From: VRUG01 sp965372745 | Lineage (GTDB): Bacteria > Planctomycetota > Phycisphaerae > Sedimentisphaerales > Anaerobacaceae | Reading direction: 5' to 3' | NCBI GenBank assembly: GCA_965372745.1 | Contig: CBDVDM010000005.1 | Location: 7,256 to 71,255, forward strand | DNA: 64,000 nt | Translations under genes and position numbers: made by a program | Part shown: in pieces, positions 43,028-51,524 of the stretch | Numbering within the stretch: the stretch's first letter is position 1 | How the letters are laid out: each line of letters begins with the position of its first letter | Notes under the pieces: model-generated | The model's database searches: none | What the model was told of the DNA's origin: nothing | Seen by the model: the letters and a program-made list of their open reading frames with translations, nothing else

Positions 43028-43774
43028 ATGTCAAAACCAAGAATTGCTATTTTTGATTTCGCCTGCTGTGAAGGTTGTCAGCTGCAAATTGTAAATCTTG
43101 AAGAGGAAATTCTCGACCTGCTCGGAGTTGCTGATGTTGTCGAATGGCGCGAAGCCATAAGCGACCAGAGCGACAAGTATGATATCGCTATTATCGAAGG
43201 CTCGATAACAAGGCCTGAAGATGAAGAGCGTATAAAGAAAATCAGGGAAAAAGCCGGTGTCCTTATTGCACTCGGAGCGTGTGCAACTACAGGTGGTATC
43301 AATAAACTTAAAAACAACTTCAAGCTAAACGATGTAAAACAGTATGTCTACGCTGACAATGCTGACATGCCTCACCTTGATACCGCTGCTACAAAAGCTG
43401 TCGACGAAGTTGTGAAGGTCGATTTTAAGGTTCACGGCTGCCCAATAGATAGAAGCGAATTTACTTATATCGTCCGTTCCCTGCTTTTGGGCAAAACACC
43501 TGAAATACCCGATTATCCCGTTTGTGTTGAATGCAAGGCAAAGGGAAATCCCTGCCTTTGGGAAGATGGACAGGTATGTCTTGGCCCGGTCGTAAGAGCC
43601 GGCTGCGGAGCAAGATGCCCTTCCTCAGGCTTTAGATGTTTTGGATGTCGCGGCTATGTAGACAACCCTAACGTCGATGCCGCTAAAGAAGTTATCAATA
43701 AATACGGACTTGACGTCGACGACTTGAAAACAAAAATGGTTCTATTCGGAAGCACACAGGAGCCCACAATATGA
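43028..43774 (+). CDS. NiFe hydrogenase, small (delta) subunit
   Basis: A 248-residue small subunit. The proximal cluster cysteines are C14 and C17 (CCEGCQ) with later ones in LGACATTGG and HGCP; further cysteines (CVECKAKGNPCLW..., CLGPVVRAGCGARCPSSGFRCFGCRG) fit two more clusters. The absence of a twin-arginine signal shows a cytoplasmic enzyme. GGAGG precedes the ATG, and the gene overlaps the large-subunit start by 4 bases. Confidence 0.94.
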   Translation: MSKPRIAIFDFACCEGCQLQIVNLEEEILDLLGVADVVEWREAISDQSDKYDIAIIEGSITRPEDEERIKKIREKAGVLIALGACATTGGINKLKNNFKLNDVKQYVYADNADMPHLDTAATKAVDEVVKVDFKVHGCPIDRSEFTYIVRSLLLGKTPEIPDYPVCVECKAKGNPCLWEDGQVCLGPVVRAGCGARCPSSGFRCFGCRGYVDNPNVDAAKEVINKYGLDVDDLKTKMVLFGSTQEPTI

Positions 43775-45069
43775 GCACTTCCTTAAACATTAACGTAACG
43801 CACATGACTCGTGTTGAGGGTCACGGAAACATCATCGTTAATGCAAAAGACGGCACCATCGAGAAAATTCAGTGGCAGGTACCTGAAGCGCCACGCTTCT
43901 TCGAGGCGATGGTACGCGGCAGAAGCTATGAAGACATTCAGGTAATCGTCAGCAGAATCTGCGGCATCTGTTCAATCTCACATTCGCTCGTTGCCACAAA
44001 AGCTGTCGAAGATGCCCTCGATATCGAAGTTTCCGAGCAGACCGACTTAATTCGTTTGCTTTTACATTATTCAGAACAACTTCAAAGCCACGTCCTTCAT
44101 ATTGGATACCTGGCTGTTCCGGATTTCTTCGGTGCTACCTCCGTTGTCCCGCTGGTACCGGTTGCTACCGATGCGGTAAAAACCATCATAAAAGCCCATC
44201 GTGTTGCCAATCAATGGTCGGATTTAATTGGCGGAAGAACTACTCACCCGGTAACCATAAAACCGGGCGGTTTTACCGCTATCCCAACTGAACAACAGCT
44301 CAAAGACCTGCAAATAACATTAACAGAGACATTAACAGACCTCGGCGCAATTGCAGAAGTGATTTTAAGCGTCGCCGATAAAATTCCAGCCTTCGAACGT
44401 GAAACAGAATACGTTTCATTAAAAGATACCCAAAGATATTCATTTTATCATGGCGATATAGCTTCAACAGATGACCATACTGCTGCTGTTAGTGATTGGC
44501 AAAAAGTCGCTAATGAGTATGTAGTCGAACAATCCACCGCCAAGTGGGCAAAATGGCACCGCGACTCCTATGCTGCCGGCGCTCTTGCAAGGTTCAATAA
44601 CAACGCCGACCAGCTTACCGATGCTGCGAAATCCGTTGCCAAAAAGTTCGGTTTGGAAAAAGGGTGCTGCAACCCATATATGAATACAATCGCCCAGTTG
44701 GTGGAATGTGTTTATGTGGTTGAAACAGGTATTGAGGTAATTGACCAACTGCTTACAAAAGGTCTGGTTAATGAAAAAGTAAAAACCAAACCCAAAGCAG
44801 GAAAGGGAAACGGAGCTGTTGAGGCTCCGCGCGGAATCCTGTTCCATCAATATGAGTTTGACAGTAAGGGTAACTGCATTGCTGCGGATATGTGCATACC
44901 AACTAATCAGAATCATGCCAATATCCAGAAAGACTTTGAAAAACTCGTACCTGAAATTATTGATGAGGGCGAAGATGCCGTCAGGCAAAAACTCGAAATG
45001 CTTGTTCGCTCATACGACCCGTGTATTTCATGCTCAACACATATGCTTGATGTGAAATTTGTCAAATAA
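43771..45069 (+). CDS. NiFe hydrogenase, large (alpha) catalytic subunit
   Basis: A 432-residue catalytic subunit that holds the NiFe(CN)2CO site. The N-terminal ligand motif is RICGICSISH (C64, C67), the C-terminal motif DPCISCSTH (C418, C421). Maturation would cut after H424, releasing the last 8 residues (MLDVKFVK), short but within the range for group 3b enzymes. With the beta, gamma and delta subunits this is a bidirectional NAD(P)-linked hydrogenase, able to evolve H2 in fermentation or consume it; sulfhydrogenase activity is known from archaeal relatives. Confidence 0.95.
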   Translation: MSTSLNINVTHMTRVEGHGNIIVNAKDGTIEKIQWQVPEAPRFFEAMVRGRSYEDIQVIVSRICGICSISHSLVATKAVEDALDIEVSEQTDLIRLLLHYSEQLQSHVLHIGYLAVPDFFGATSVVPLVPVATDAVKTIIKAHRVANQWSDLIGGRTTHPVTIKPGGFTAIPTEQQLKDLQITLTETLTDLGAIAEVILSVADKIPAFERETEYVSLKDTQRYSFYHGDIASTDDHTAAVSDWQKVANEYVVEQSTAKWAKWHRDSYAAGALARFNNNADQLTDAAKSVAKKFGLEKGCCNPYMNTIAQLVECVYVVETGIEVIDQLLTKGLVNEKVKTKPKAGKGNGAVEAPRGILFHQYEFDSKGNCIAADMCIPTNQNHANIQKDFEKLVPEIIDEGEDAVRQKLEMLVRSYDPCISCSTHMLDVKFVK

Positions 45070-45073
45070 AACA

Positions 45074-45529
45074 ATGAGAAAAAATACAGTCGTTTTAGGA
45101 CTTGGAAATCCGCTTATGTCTGACGAAGGCATTGGCGGTTTTCTTGTTGAAAAGCTGCAAACCCAGGCTGACAATTTTCCTAATGTCGAATTCATCGATG
45201 CCGGTACCGGCGGCATGGCCATGCTTCATTTAATTGAAGACAGAAAAAAAGCTGTTCTTATCGACTGCTCATACATGAACACCGCACCGGGAACAATAAA
45301 AAAGTTCACCCCTCAGCAGGTACAGAGCGTAAAAAAACTCATGCACTACTCTCTACATGAAGTAGACATTCTGAAAGTTCTTGATATTGTCCGCCAATTA
45401 GGCAGCTGTCCCCAACAAATGGTAATCTTTGGCATCGAGCCTTCGGTAATCGAATTGGGCACAAGCCTAAGCGATATAGTCACTGCTAAGATTGATGACT
45501 ACATTACTGCTATCACTGAAGAACTGTGA
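45074..45529 (+). CDS. Hydrogenase maturation protease (HycI/HyaD/HoxW type)
   Basis: A 151-residue endopeptidase that removes the C-terminal extension of the large subunit after nickel insertion. Marks: VLGLGNPLMSDEGIGGFLVE (Ni-binding Glu/Asp region), EFIDAGTGGMAMLHLI, and a SLHEVDILKVL histidine. The ATG 45074 is 5 bp after the large-subunit stop, with a frame-compatible TTG at 45059 inside that gene. This makes the operon self-sufficient for the final step; the HypA-F accessory proteins must be encoded elsewhere. Confidence 0.92.
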   Translation: MRKNTVVLGLGNPLMSDEGIGGFLVEKLQTQADNFPNVEFIDAGTGGMAMLHLIEDRKKAVLIDCSYMNTAPGTIKKFTPQQVQSVKKLMHYSLHEVDILKVLDIVRQLGSCPQQMVIFGIEPSVIELGTSLSDIVTAKIDDYITAITEEL

Positions 45530-45542
45530 CAACTCTAAACCG

Positions 45543-45758
45543 CTAACCTCTCCCCAGTTTTTTCATGTAGTTTTTGCTCTTGCGAAGGCTCATCCGCGAT
45601 GCTTTTTTCTTTACCGCGTCAAGACCACGACCAAGCTGTTTCGCTACATCCGCTGTGGAGTTATTCCCGAAAAGCTTTCTGAGCAGTTTCAAATCCGCTG
45701 ATGTCCATGTCCCCTTTTTAACTCTTTTGATCTTTGCTACTTTTTTTCTCTTTGCCAT
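45543..45758 (-). CDS. Small basic SANT/Myb-like protein
   Basis: A 71-residue, strongly basic protein. The sequence GTWTSADLKLLRKLFGNNSTADVAKQLGRGLDAVKKKASRMSL has the Trp-centred three-helix pattern of a SANT/Myb DNA-binding domain, flanked by Lys/Arg-rich arms. A GGGAG site is upstream of the ATG. It converges with the hydrogenase operon (14 bp gap). A role in DNA binding is inferred from the fold and charge. Confidence 0.75.
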   Translation of the reverse strand: MAKRKKVAKIKRVKKGTWTSADLKLLRKLFGNNSTADVAKQLGRGLDAVKKKASRMSLRKSKNYMKKLGRG

Positions 45759-45944
45759 TTCCGCTCCCTTCCATTAAACGCCGAACCGTTCAATACCAAC
45801 CTTAATAAAGCAAGGGCTATATCGCTACTAAATACAATCTATGCAACATATTTTAGAGTGTCAAGTTTTTTGTGTCTATTTAAGTGACAATTTTTAACCT
45901 TTCTGCCACAAATTAACACCCTCTGAATTTGCCAACACAATCGC

Positions 45945-45972
45945 TTTACAATAAATCCCTTTACGGTATACT
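45945..45972 (+). promoter_or_regulatory. Promoter immediately upstream of metX-metW
   Basis: TTTACA at 45945-45950, 16 nt, TATACT at 45967-45972. Transcription would start at about 45979, the A of the start codon, so the main mRNA may have no leader. Confidence 0.55.
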
Positions 45973-45978
45973 GGAAGT

Positions 45979-47781
45979 ATGGCAAATATTGATGAAAATT
46001 CTGTAGGGATAGTAGAAACAAAGACAATTCGTATTGTAGAAGATGACAATCCATTGTCTCTCGAATGCGGAAAAACTCTCGGTCCAATCGATGTCGCTTA
46101 CGAAACCTACGGCCGGATTAACGAGCAAAAAAACAATGTCATCCTCATCTGCCATGCTTTAAGCGGAGATGCACACGTCGCAGGCTACAACTCGCCTCAG
46201 GACAAAAGCCCGGGATGGTGGGACGTCATGGTTGGACCCGGAAAAGATATCGATACAAACAAATATTTTGTTATATGTTCAAACTTCCTTGGCGGGTGCA
46301 GCGGTACAACAGGGCCATATTCGACTAATCCAAAAACAAAAAAACCTTATGGCCTGGACTTCCCGATGATCACGATTACAGATATGGTTAAAGTTCAGAA
46401 ACTCCTGCTCGACAAACTCGGTATTGAGAAAATCCTGGCGGTTATCGGCGGCTCGATGGGCGGAATGCAGGTGTTGCAGTGGACTATAGAATACCCGGAT
46501 TTTGTACAGGCTGCTATTCCCGTCGCAACCACTACGAAGCTGAACGCACAATCTATCGCATTCGATGCCGTTGGCAGAAACGCTATTCTTGCAGACCCGT
46601 ATTTCAACCAGGGACAATACCAGAAAAAACAAGGTCCGGACAGAGGCCTGGGGATAGCAAGAATGATTGGCCACATTACATATCTTTCTGAAAAGGGTAT
46701 GCATGAAAAGTTTGGCCGCGAGCTAAAAGCCACCGACAAATATAACTACGATTTCAATTCCGAATTTGCCGTCGAAACATATCTTGACCACCAGGGACAG
46801 GCTTTCGTTGAAAGATTCGATGCCAACAGTTACTTATACATCACAAAAGCGATGGATTATTTTGACCTTGAAAGAAGTTACGACTCACTAAAAAAAGCCT
46901 TTGCAAAAACTAAATGCAGATTTCTTGTTATCAGCTTCGCAAGTGACTGGCTCTTCACACCTGCTCAATCTCGCGCGATTGTAAACACACTGTTTGCAAA
47001 CGACAAGGATGTAAGCTTCTGTGACATCGCATCACCTTATGGCCATGATGCATTTCTCCTTGAAGCAGAAGTTCTCGGCGATTTCATTTCAAGTTTCATC
47101 CACGCCACCGGCAAACCTGAAATAAAACAGAATCAAAAAATTGACTCCACCAGAAAAGAGCATCGTTTTAGCCGTTTCGATCATGCCATAAGAACTCGTG
47201 TTGACTATGAACTGATCGAATCGCTCATTGAGCCTGACAGTAAGGTTCTCGATCTCGGCTGTGGCGATGGGCGACTTTTGGTATCTCTTATAAAAGATAA
47301 AAACATAAAAGGTCACGGCATCGAACTTGAACAGGACCTTACTCTTGCATGTGTAAATCATGGCCTGCCAATTATTCAATACGACATCTATCAAGGCCTT
47401 AAGAACTGCGCAGACAAAAGCTTTGATTATGTAATTCTCTCGCAAACCGTGCAAACCATCAAAGATCCTGAAAAAGTCTTTGCTGAAATGCTGCGAGTCG
47501 GCAGAAAGGTAATTGTCAGCTTCCCGAATTTCGCACACTGGAGATGCAGAGCACAGTTGTTCTTTGGAGGAAAAGCACCGGTAACAAAACAACTGCCTTT
47601 CTACTGGTACAACTCTCCCAATATTCACTCCCTGTCTTTGAAAGATTTTGACAGGTTCTGTAAAAAACTAAATGCTAAAGTAGAGAAAAAACTTCCTATG
47701 ACCAAAAAACGGCTTAGCCCTGTCAGGTTAGCACCAAATATTTTCGCTGAACAGGTAATCTATGTCGCGAGCAAAGATTGA
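45979..47781 (+). CDS. metX: Homoserine O-acetyltransferase fused to MetW-like methyltransferase domain
   Basis: A 600-residue fusion. Residues 1 to about 370 are MetX, an alpha/beta hydrolase-fold acyltransferase that acetylates homoserine for methionine synthesis: CHALSGDAHVAG, nucleophile S159 in GGSMGGMQ, catalytic Asp in SDWLFTPAQS and His in YGHDAFLLE. After a short linker (about 370-395), a MetW domain carries the SAM-binding KVLDLGCGDGRLL and the family's SQTVQTIKDPEKV and KVIVSFPNFAHWRCR motifs. In other bacteria metX and metW are adjacent genes and the products work together. The start may be leaderless (promoter ends 6 bp upstream), although GGAAG lies close by. Confidence 0.95.
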   Translation: MANIDENSVGIVETKTIRIVEDDNPLSLECGKTLGPIDVAYETYGRINEQKNNVILICHALSGDAHVAGYNSPQDKSPGWWDVMVGPGKDIDTNKYFVICSNFLGGCSGTTGPYSTNPKTKKPYGLDFPMITITDMVKVQKLLLDKLGIEKILAVIGGSMGGMQVLQWTIEYPDFVQAAIPVATTTKLNAQSIAFDAVGRNAILADPYFNQGQYQKKQGPDRGLGIARMIGHITYLSEKGMHEKFGRELKATDKYNYDFNSEFAVETYLDHQGQAFVERFDANSYLYITKAMDYFDLERSYDSLKKAFAKTKCRFLVISFASDWLFTPAQSRAIVNTLFANDKDVSFCDIASPYGHDAFLLEAEVLGDFISSFIHATGKPEIKQNQKIDSTRKEHRFSRFDHAIRTRVDYELIESLIEPDSKVLDLGCGDGRLLVSLIKDKNIKGHGIELEQDLTLACVNHGLPIIQYDIYQGLKNCADKSFDYVILSQTVQTIKDPEKVFAEMLRVGRKVIVSFPNFAHWRCRAQLFFGGKAPVTKQLPFYWYNSPNIHSLSLKDFDRFCKKLNAKVEKKLPMTKKRLSPVRLAPNIFAEQVIYVASKD

Positions 47782-47901
47782 TTACGACTTTTCGGAAACA
47801 TGCTCCAGGAATTCCGGCAAAACAGTCGTATCGAAAGATTCCAAGGCGAGTGACAATTCCAGAATTGAGGTGCTGAAAGGGACGGGAATAAGGCTTTGAA
47901 A

Positions 47902-47972
47902 GCCAACGGTCGGATTCGAACCGACAACCCCTGGTTTACAAAACCAGAGCTCTACCGTTGAGCTACGTTGGC
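47902..47972 (-). tRNA. tRNA-Thr (UGU)
   Basis: A complete 71-nt cloverleaf on the minus strand: 7-bp acceptor GCCAACG/CGTTGGC, D stem GCTC/GAGC, anticodon stem CTGGT/ACCAG with loop TTTGTAA (anticodon TGT), and T arm GTCGG-TTCGAAT-CCGAC. CCA is not encoded. Promoter at 47986-48014. Confidence 0.96.
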
Positions 47973-47985
47973 ATCAGAAACAGCC

Positions 47986-48014
47986 ATAATATAAAAAAGA
48001 GTGCGATTAGTCAA
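47986..48014 (-). promoter_or_regulatory. Promoter of tRNA-Thr
   Basis: On the minus strand TTGACT, 17 nt, TATTAT, ending 13 bp before the tRNA 5' end. Three tandem ATTGACT units follow on the plus strand at 48026-48046. Confidence 0.6.
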
Positions 48015-48094
48015 TCTCTTTTGCTATTGACTATTGACTATTGACTATATTACTATATCGGCTTGTTGTGTCCCTTGATTTAAGGAGTTGCTGA

Positions 48095-49141
48095 ATGAAT
48101 GTTTATCGCTGTCCGGACAACCCAATAATTACACCAAAAGACGTTAAACCCTGGCAGGAAGGGTACGAAGTTATAGGTACATTCAACGCAGGCGTTACCA
48201 GACTCGGCGATGAAATCATATTACTGCTTCGAGTAGCTGAAAGACCAGTCAGTTCAGATCCTGATATTGAATATACCGCTGTTTATGATGTTGAAAGACA
48301 GCAGATTACACTCAAAGAATTTTCTAAAAAAGATTCTTCAATAGATTTTTCCGACCCACGTATAACTATCACGCCACGGGGCACATTTCTGACATCGCTG
48401 TCACATTTCAGGCTCGCAAGAAGCAAAGATGGTATTCATTTTGACATCAGCGACAAGCCCTGTATGTCACCGGCAACCGACTATGAAACTTTTAGTATTG
48501 AGGACCCCAGAATCAGCCTTATAGATGAGACGTATTATATTACCTACGTTGCGGTTTCGCCCTTAGGCGTAACAACGTCTCTGGCCTCGACAAAAGACTT
48601 CGAAAACTTCGAGCGGCACGGCGTGATTTTTTATCCGGACAACAAAGACGTGGTGTTGCTACCAGAAAAAATCGATGGCAAATTCTATGCGATTCATCGG
48701 CCGGTAACATCTTTATTTAAAAAACATGATATGTGGATTGCAGAATCGCCGGACCTTTTATGCTGGGGCAATCATCGATACTTAATGGGAACTGCTGAGG
48801 GACTTTGGGACAGCACAAGAATCGGCGCAAGTACCGTCCCTTTCAAGATTGAACATGGCTGGCTCGAAGTATATCACGGGGTTGACGAAACAAATCGTTA
48901 CTGCCTCGGTGCGGTGCTTTTGGACAGCAAAGAACCCTGGAAGGTTTTGGCAAGAACTAAAAGGCCAATCCTTGAACCACAAACCGACTACGAAATCGAA
49001 GGCTTTTTTGGAAACGTAGTATTCAGCTGCGGTCTACTTTGTGAGCAGGGCAAACTCAAAATCTATTACGGCATAGCTGACACCTCAACAGCTTATGCAG
49101 AACTTTCTTTGCAAGAGGTCCTCGATTCTTTAATCTCATAA
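48095..49141 (+). CDS. GH130-family mannoside phosphorylase/glycosidase
   Basis: A 348-residue five-bladed beta-propeller enzyme of GH130, which phosphorolyse beta-mannosides (a few hydrolyse). Marks: NPIITP at the start, FNAGVTRLGDEIILLLRVAER, SIEDPRISLIDETYYITYVAVS (the general-acid Asp region), IHRPV, and VYHGVDETNRYCLGAVLLD with YYGIADTSTAYAEL at the end. AAGGAG precedes the ATG. Substrate cannot be told from sequence. It may act with the downstream membrane sulfatase-fold protein on cell-surface or plant-derived mannans, but there is no proof. Confidence 0.9.
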   Translation: MNVYRCPDNPIITPKDVKPWQEGYEVIGTFNAGVTRLGDEIILLLRVAERPVSSDPDIEYTAVYDVERQQITLKEFSKKDSSIDFSDPRITITPRGTFLTSLSHFRLARSKDGIHFDISDKPCMSPATDYETFSIEDPRISLIDETYYITYVAVSPLGVTTSLASTKDFENFERHGVIFYPDNKDVVLLPEKIDGKFYAIHRPVTSLFKKHDMWIAESPDLLCWGNHRYLMGTAEGLWDSTRIGASTVPFKIEHGWLEVYHGVDETNRYCLGAVLLDSKEPWKVLARTKRPILEPQTDYEIEGFFGNVVFSCGLLCEQGKLKIYYGIADTSTAYAELSLQEVLDSLIS

Positions 49142-49166
49142 CCGTGTATTCTAAAATTTGGTTACG

Positions 49167-51209
49167 ATGAATCCTGCTTGCTATTTGTTTTTACTTTTAG
49201 TATTTTGGCCCGCTATGCGTATTAAAAACTCTCGAACCAATTCTAAGTCCAAAAGCATCTCTATTGGCCGTCTTTATGACCTGTTAGCCAGACATGCCTG
49301 TAGTGTCATCATTTTCGCCGCTTTGTTCTGTAATATCGCAGCGAAACTTTTTCATTCCTGGACCAATAACCTACTCAGACAATCCTTTGAATGGATGCTA
49401 AGCGACATTGCAGTACTGCTAAGTATTGAGGTTATTGCTTCAGTGATTTGTTTTCGCTGGCCTCGAAAACGTATTACCAGAACCGTTCTGATATTCTCAG
49501 CAATCGTTTGCACCTGGTCAGTTATGAATGCCGGCTGGCTGATAAGAACCGGAACGCAAATTTTGCCGGCGGTACTTTTGCCGCTGTTTCGTGATCCCTT
49601 AAACGCTTTAACTATCATTGGCGTAAACCTGGTCAAGATGCCTGTTGCAGCAGTAGCCCTGCTTGGGCCAAGTGCTATAGCTCTAACTTTTTTCTTTTCT
49701 GTTCTGGCAAAACCAAAACGGCCAAATTACAATCACAGCAGATTCTTAAGGAAAACTTTAATCAGCTTTGTCCTGATATTAGTGTTTACAGTTATTCGCA
49801 GCACTATATCAAAACACAGCTCTGTGCCGGCAGCTTCTGCAGGGATGCGATACAACTGTCAGCTAAAAGCTATAACGAGCCTTTTCTCACCTGGTTCCAG
49901 GCAATTGGCAGGAAAAAATGCGGAAAACGCCACGCGGGTAATTCCCGCTTTGGGCCAGATCAACCTTGAACCTTCCAAACCACATTCAGGCAATAATTAT
50001 AATGTTGTTATAATTGTCCTCGAAGGTATTCAGTACAGACACACATCTCTTTACAATAAGCAAAATAACCTGACGCCTTATATGCTCTCATTAGCCGAAC
50101 AAGGTGTAGAATTTTCAAACGCCCGTACTGTTTTGACACATACAACAAAATCCTTGTTTTCGATTTTGACCGGCAGGTTCCCTTCGGCTTCACAGGACCT
50201 TGCTGAAGCTGTACCAGTATCAAAGCCATATGTCGGTATCACTACAATTCTAAAACAAAACTTAAATTACAAAACGGCCTTTTTTCAATCTGCTAAAGGT
50301 GCTTTTGAATGCCGACCTGGGCTGGTTTACAATCTCGGATTTGAAAAATTCTTTGCAAGAGAAGACCTGAATGACCCAAACGCGTTTATAGGTTATCTCG
50401 GCAGCGACGAATTTGCCATGCTGGAACCAATTACAGAATGGATTCAATCAGACCACAAGCCGTTTTTACTTACCATTCTCTGCTCGGTAACTCACGACCC
50501 TTATGAAGCACCGACGTGGTTTGCGGAACCGGCCAAAGAACCTGTGCAGCGTTACCGACAGGCTATTTACTATACAGACAGATTTATTCAGGCACTGGAT
50601 ACCGAACTTGCTAAACTGAAGTTATCCGATAAAACTATTTTCTGTATTATAGGCGACCATGGTGAAGCTTTTGGAGAGCATGGTTTGCACGGCCATGAAA
50701 GGATTGCTTTTGAGGAGGTACTGCACATACCCTGGGTAATGCGAGCACCGTTTTTGCTCGAAGAGCAAACCAGGATTGCAGCACCGGTCAGTACTATTGA
50801 TTTTACTCCGACGTTATTGGAACTTTTAGGTTTTGATACAAACAAAGCCGGTTTTGACGGCATTGACGCATTGGCAGCAATGGCCGCTGACCGCAAAGTA
50901 TATTTTTCCGGCTGGATACAACAAGGTCCGGCAGGGTTTGTATCAGGCAACTATAAATATATTTATGACCACACAAACCAATTGGTTTCTGCTTATGACC
51001 TCAATGCCGACCCATTTGAATTAGTTCGATTAGAGCTTGATGAGGTGCAGACAAAGATTATTACTGACGATGTTACCTCATGGCGGAGAGACAGCATTTT
51101 TTGTCTCAAGAAACCTCAAAACGGCAAAAAAGTCCTTTTTAATTCCTGGCTTTGCCGCTGGAACAATCGCATATCTTCAGCTAAGCGAGTCTCCGATACA
51201 AAAGATTGA
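49167..51209 (+). CDS. Membrane-anchored sulfatase-fold protein, LTA synthase-like
   Basis: A 680-residue protein with about five N-terminal membrane segments (roughly 2-18, 40-60, 75-97, 105-127, 155-220) and a large extracytoplasmic alkaline phosphatase/sulfatase domain. Its VVIIVLEGIQYRHTSLYNKQNNLTP, the THTTKSLFSILTG nucleophile region and IIGDHGEAFGEHGLHGHER are shared with lipoteichoic acid synthase and phosphoglycerol/phosphoethanolamine transferases. A true sulfatase formylglycine motif (C/S-x-P-S-R) is not seen, so a phosphotransferase is more likely. ATG 49167 is preferred to a TTG three codons earlier. It starts 26 bp after the GH130 gene. Confidence 0.82.
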   Translation: MNPACYLFLLLVFWPAMRIKNSRTNSKSKSISIGRLYDLLARHACSVIIFAALFCNIAAKLFHSWTNNLLRQSFEWMLSDIAVLLSIEVIASVICFRWPRKRITRTVLIFSAIVCTWSVMNAGWLIRTGTQILPAVLLPLFRDPLNALTIIGVNLVKMPVAAVALLGPSAIALTFFFSVLAKPKRPNYNHSRFLRKTLISFVLILVFTVIRSTISKHSSVPAASAGMRYNCQLKAITSLFSPGSRQLAGKNAENATRVIPALGQINLEPSKPHSGNNYNVVIIVLEGIQYRHTSLYNKQNNLTPYMLSLAEQGVEFSNARTVLTHTTKSLFSILTGRFPSASQDLAEAVPVSKPYVGITTILKQNLNYKTAFFQSAKGAFECRPGLVYNLGFEKFFAREDLNDPNAFIGYLGSDEFAMLEPITEWIQSDHKPFLLTILCSVTHDPYEAPTWFAEPAKEPVQRYRQAIYYTDRFIQALDTELAKLKLSDKTIFCIIGDHGEAFGEHGLHGHERIAFEEVLHIPWVMRAPFLLEEQTRIAAPVSTIDFTPTLLELLGFDTNKAGFDGIDALAAMAADRKVYFSGWIQQGPAGFVSGNYKYIYDHTNQLVSAYDLNADPFELVRLELDEVQTKIITDDVTSWRRDSIFCLKKPQNGKKVLFNSWLCRWNNRISSAKRVSDTKD

Positions 51210-51498
51210 AGCTCTCGTACGATATCTGCTGTCAATTCAATATTACATGATGTTTATTTTATCCAAAGGGACGTTGCTTTTTGTCAACACCTGCCCATTT
51301 TCTCTGTTACTTCACATTTTAACGTCCTATAATGTAAAAATAGGCCAACTGTGAATGTGCCGTGTTTGCGAAAAACAACGAGGCGTTAAAACACAACATC
51401 CTTTCTGATGGCTGCTGAAAATGTGTGCGCTGTGTAACTGTTTTCGTGGCAGATTGTTAACCAAAATCAGAGCTGTCCTGCAATCAATTATTTTTAGT
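51210..51498. other. Intergenic DNA before the sigma-54 promoter
   Basis: No ORF with support. It is AT-rich with no clear hairpin terminator. If a bacterial enhancer-binding protein acts on the promoter at 51499, its upstream sites should lie here; I see no convincing strong palindrome. Confidence 0.4.
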
Positions 51499-51514
51499 TG
51501 GCATATTGTTTGCT
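51499..51514 (+). promoter_or_regulatory. Sigma-54 (RpoN) promoter
   Basis: TGGCATATTGTTTGCT matches every defined position of the RpoN consensus TGGCAYRNNNNTTGCW, with GG at 51500-51501 and GC at 51512-51513, i.e. the required spacing of 10. Transcription would start at about 51525. Confidence 0.75.
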
Positions 51515-51524
51515 AAATTGTTAC

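Noticed and set aside
46279..46704. Minus-strand 141-codon frame within metX
   Set aside because: Lies opposite the catalytic core of MetX and has no start signal.
48026..48046. CRISPR-like array (ATTGACT three times)
   Set aside because: Seven-base tandem units without spacers; a simple repeat. No cas genes or CRISPR repeats were seen anywhere in the window.
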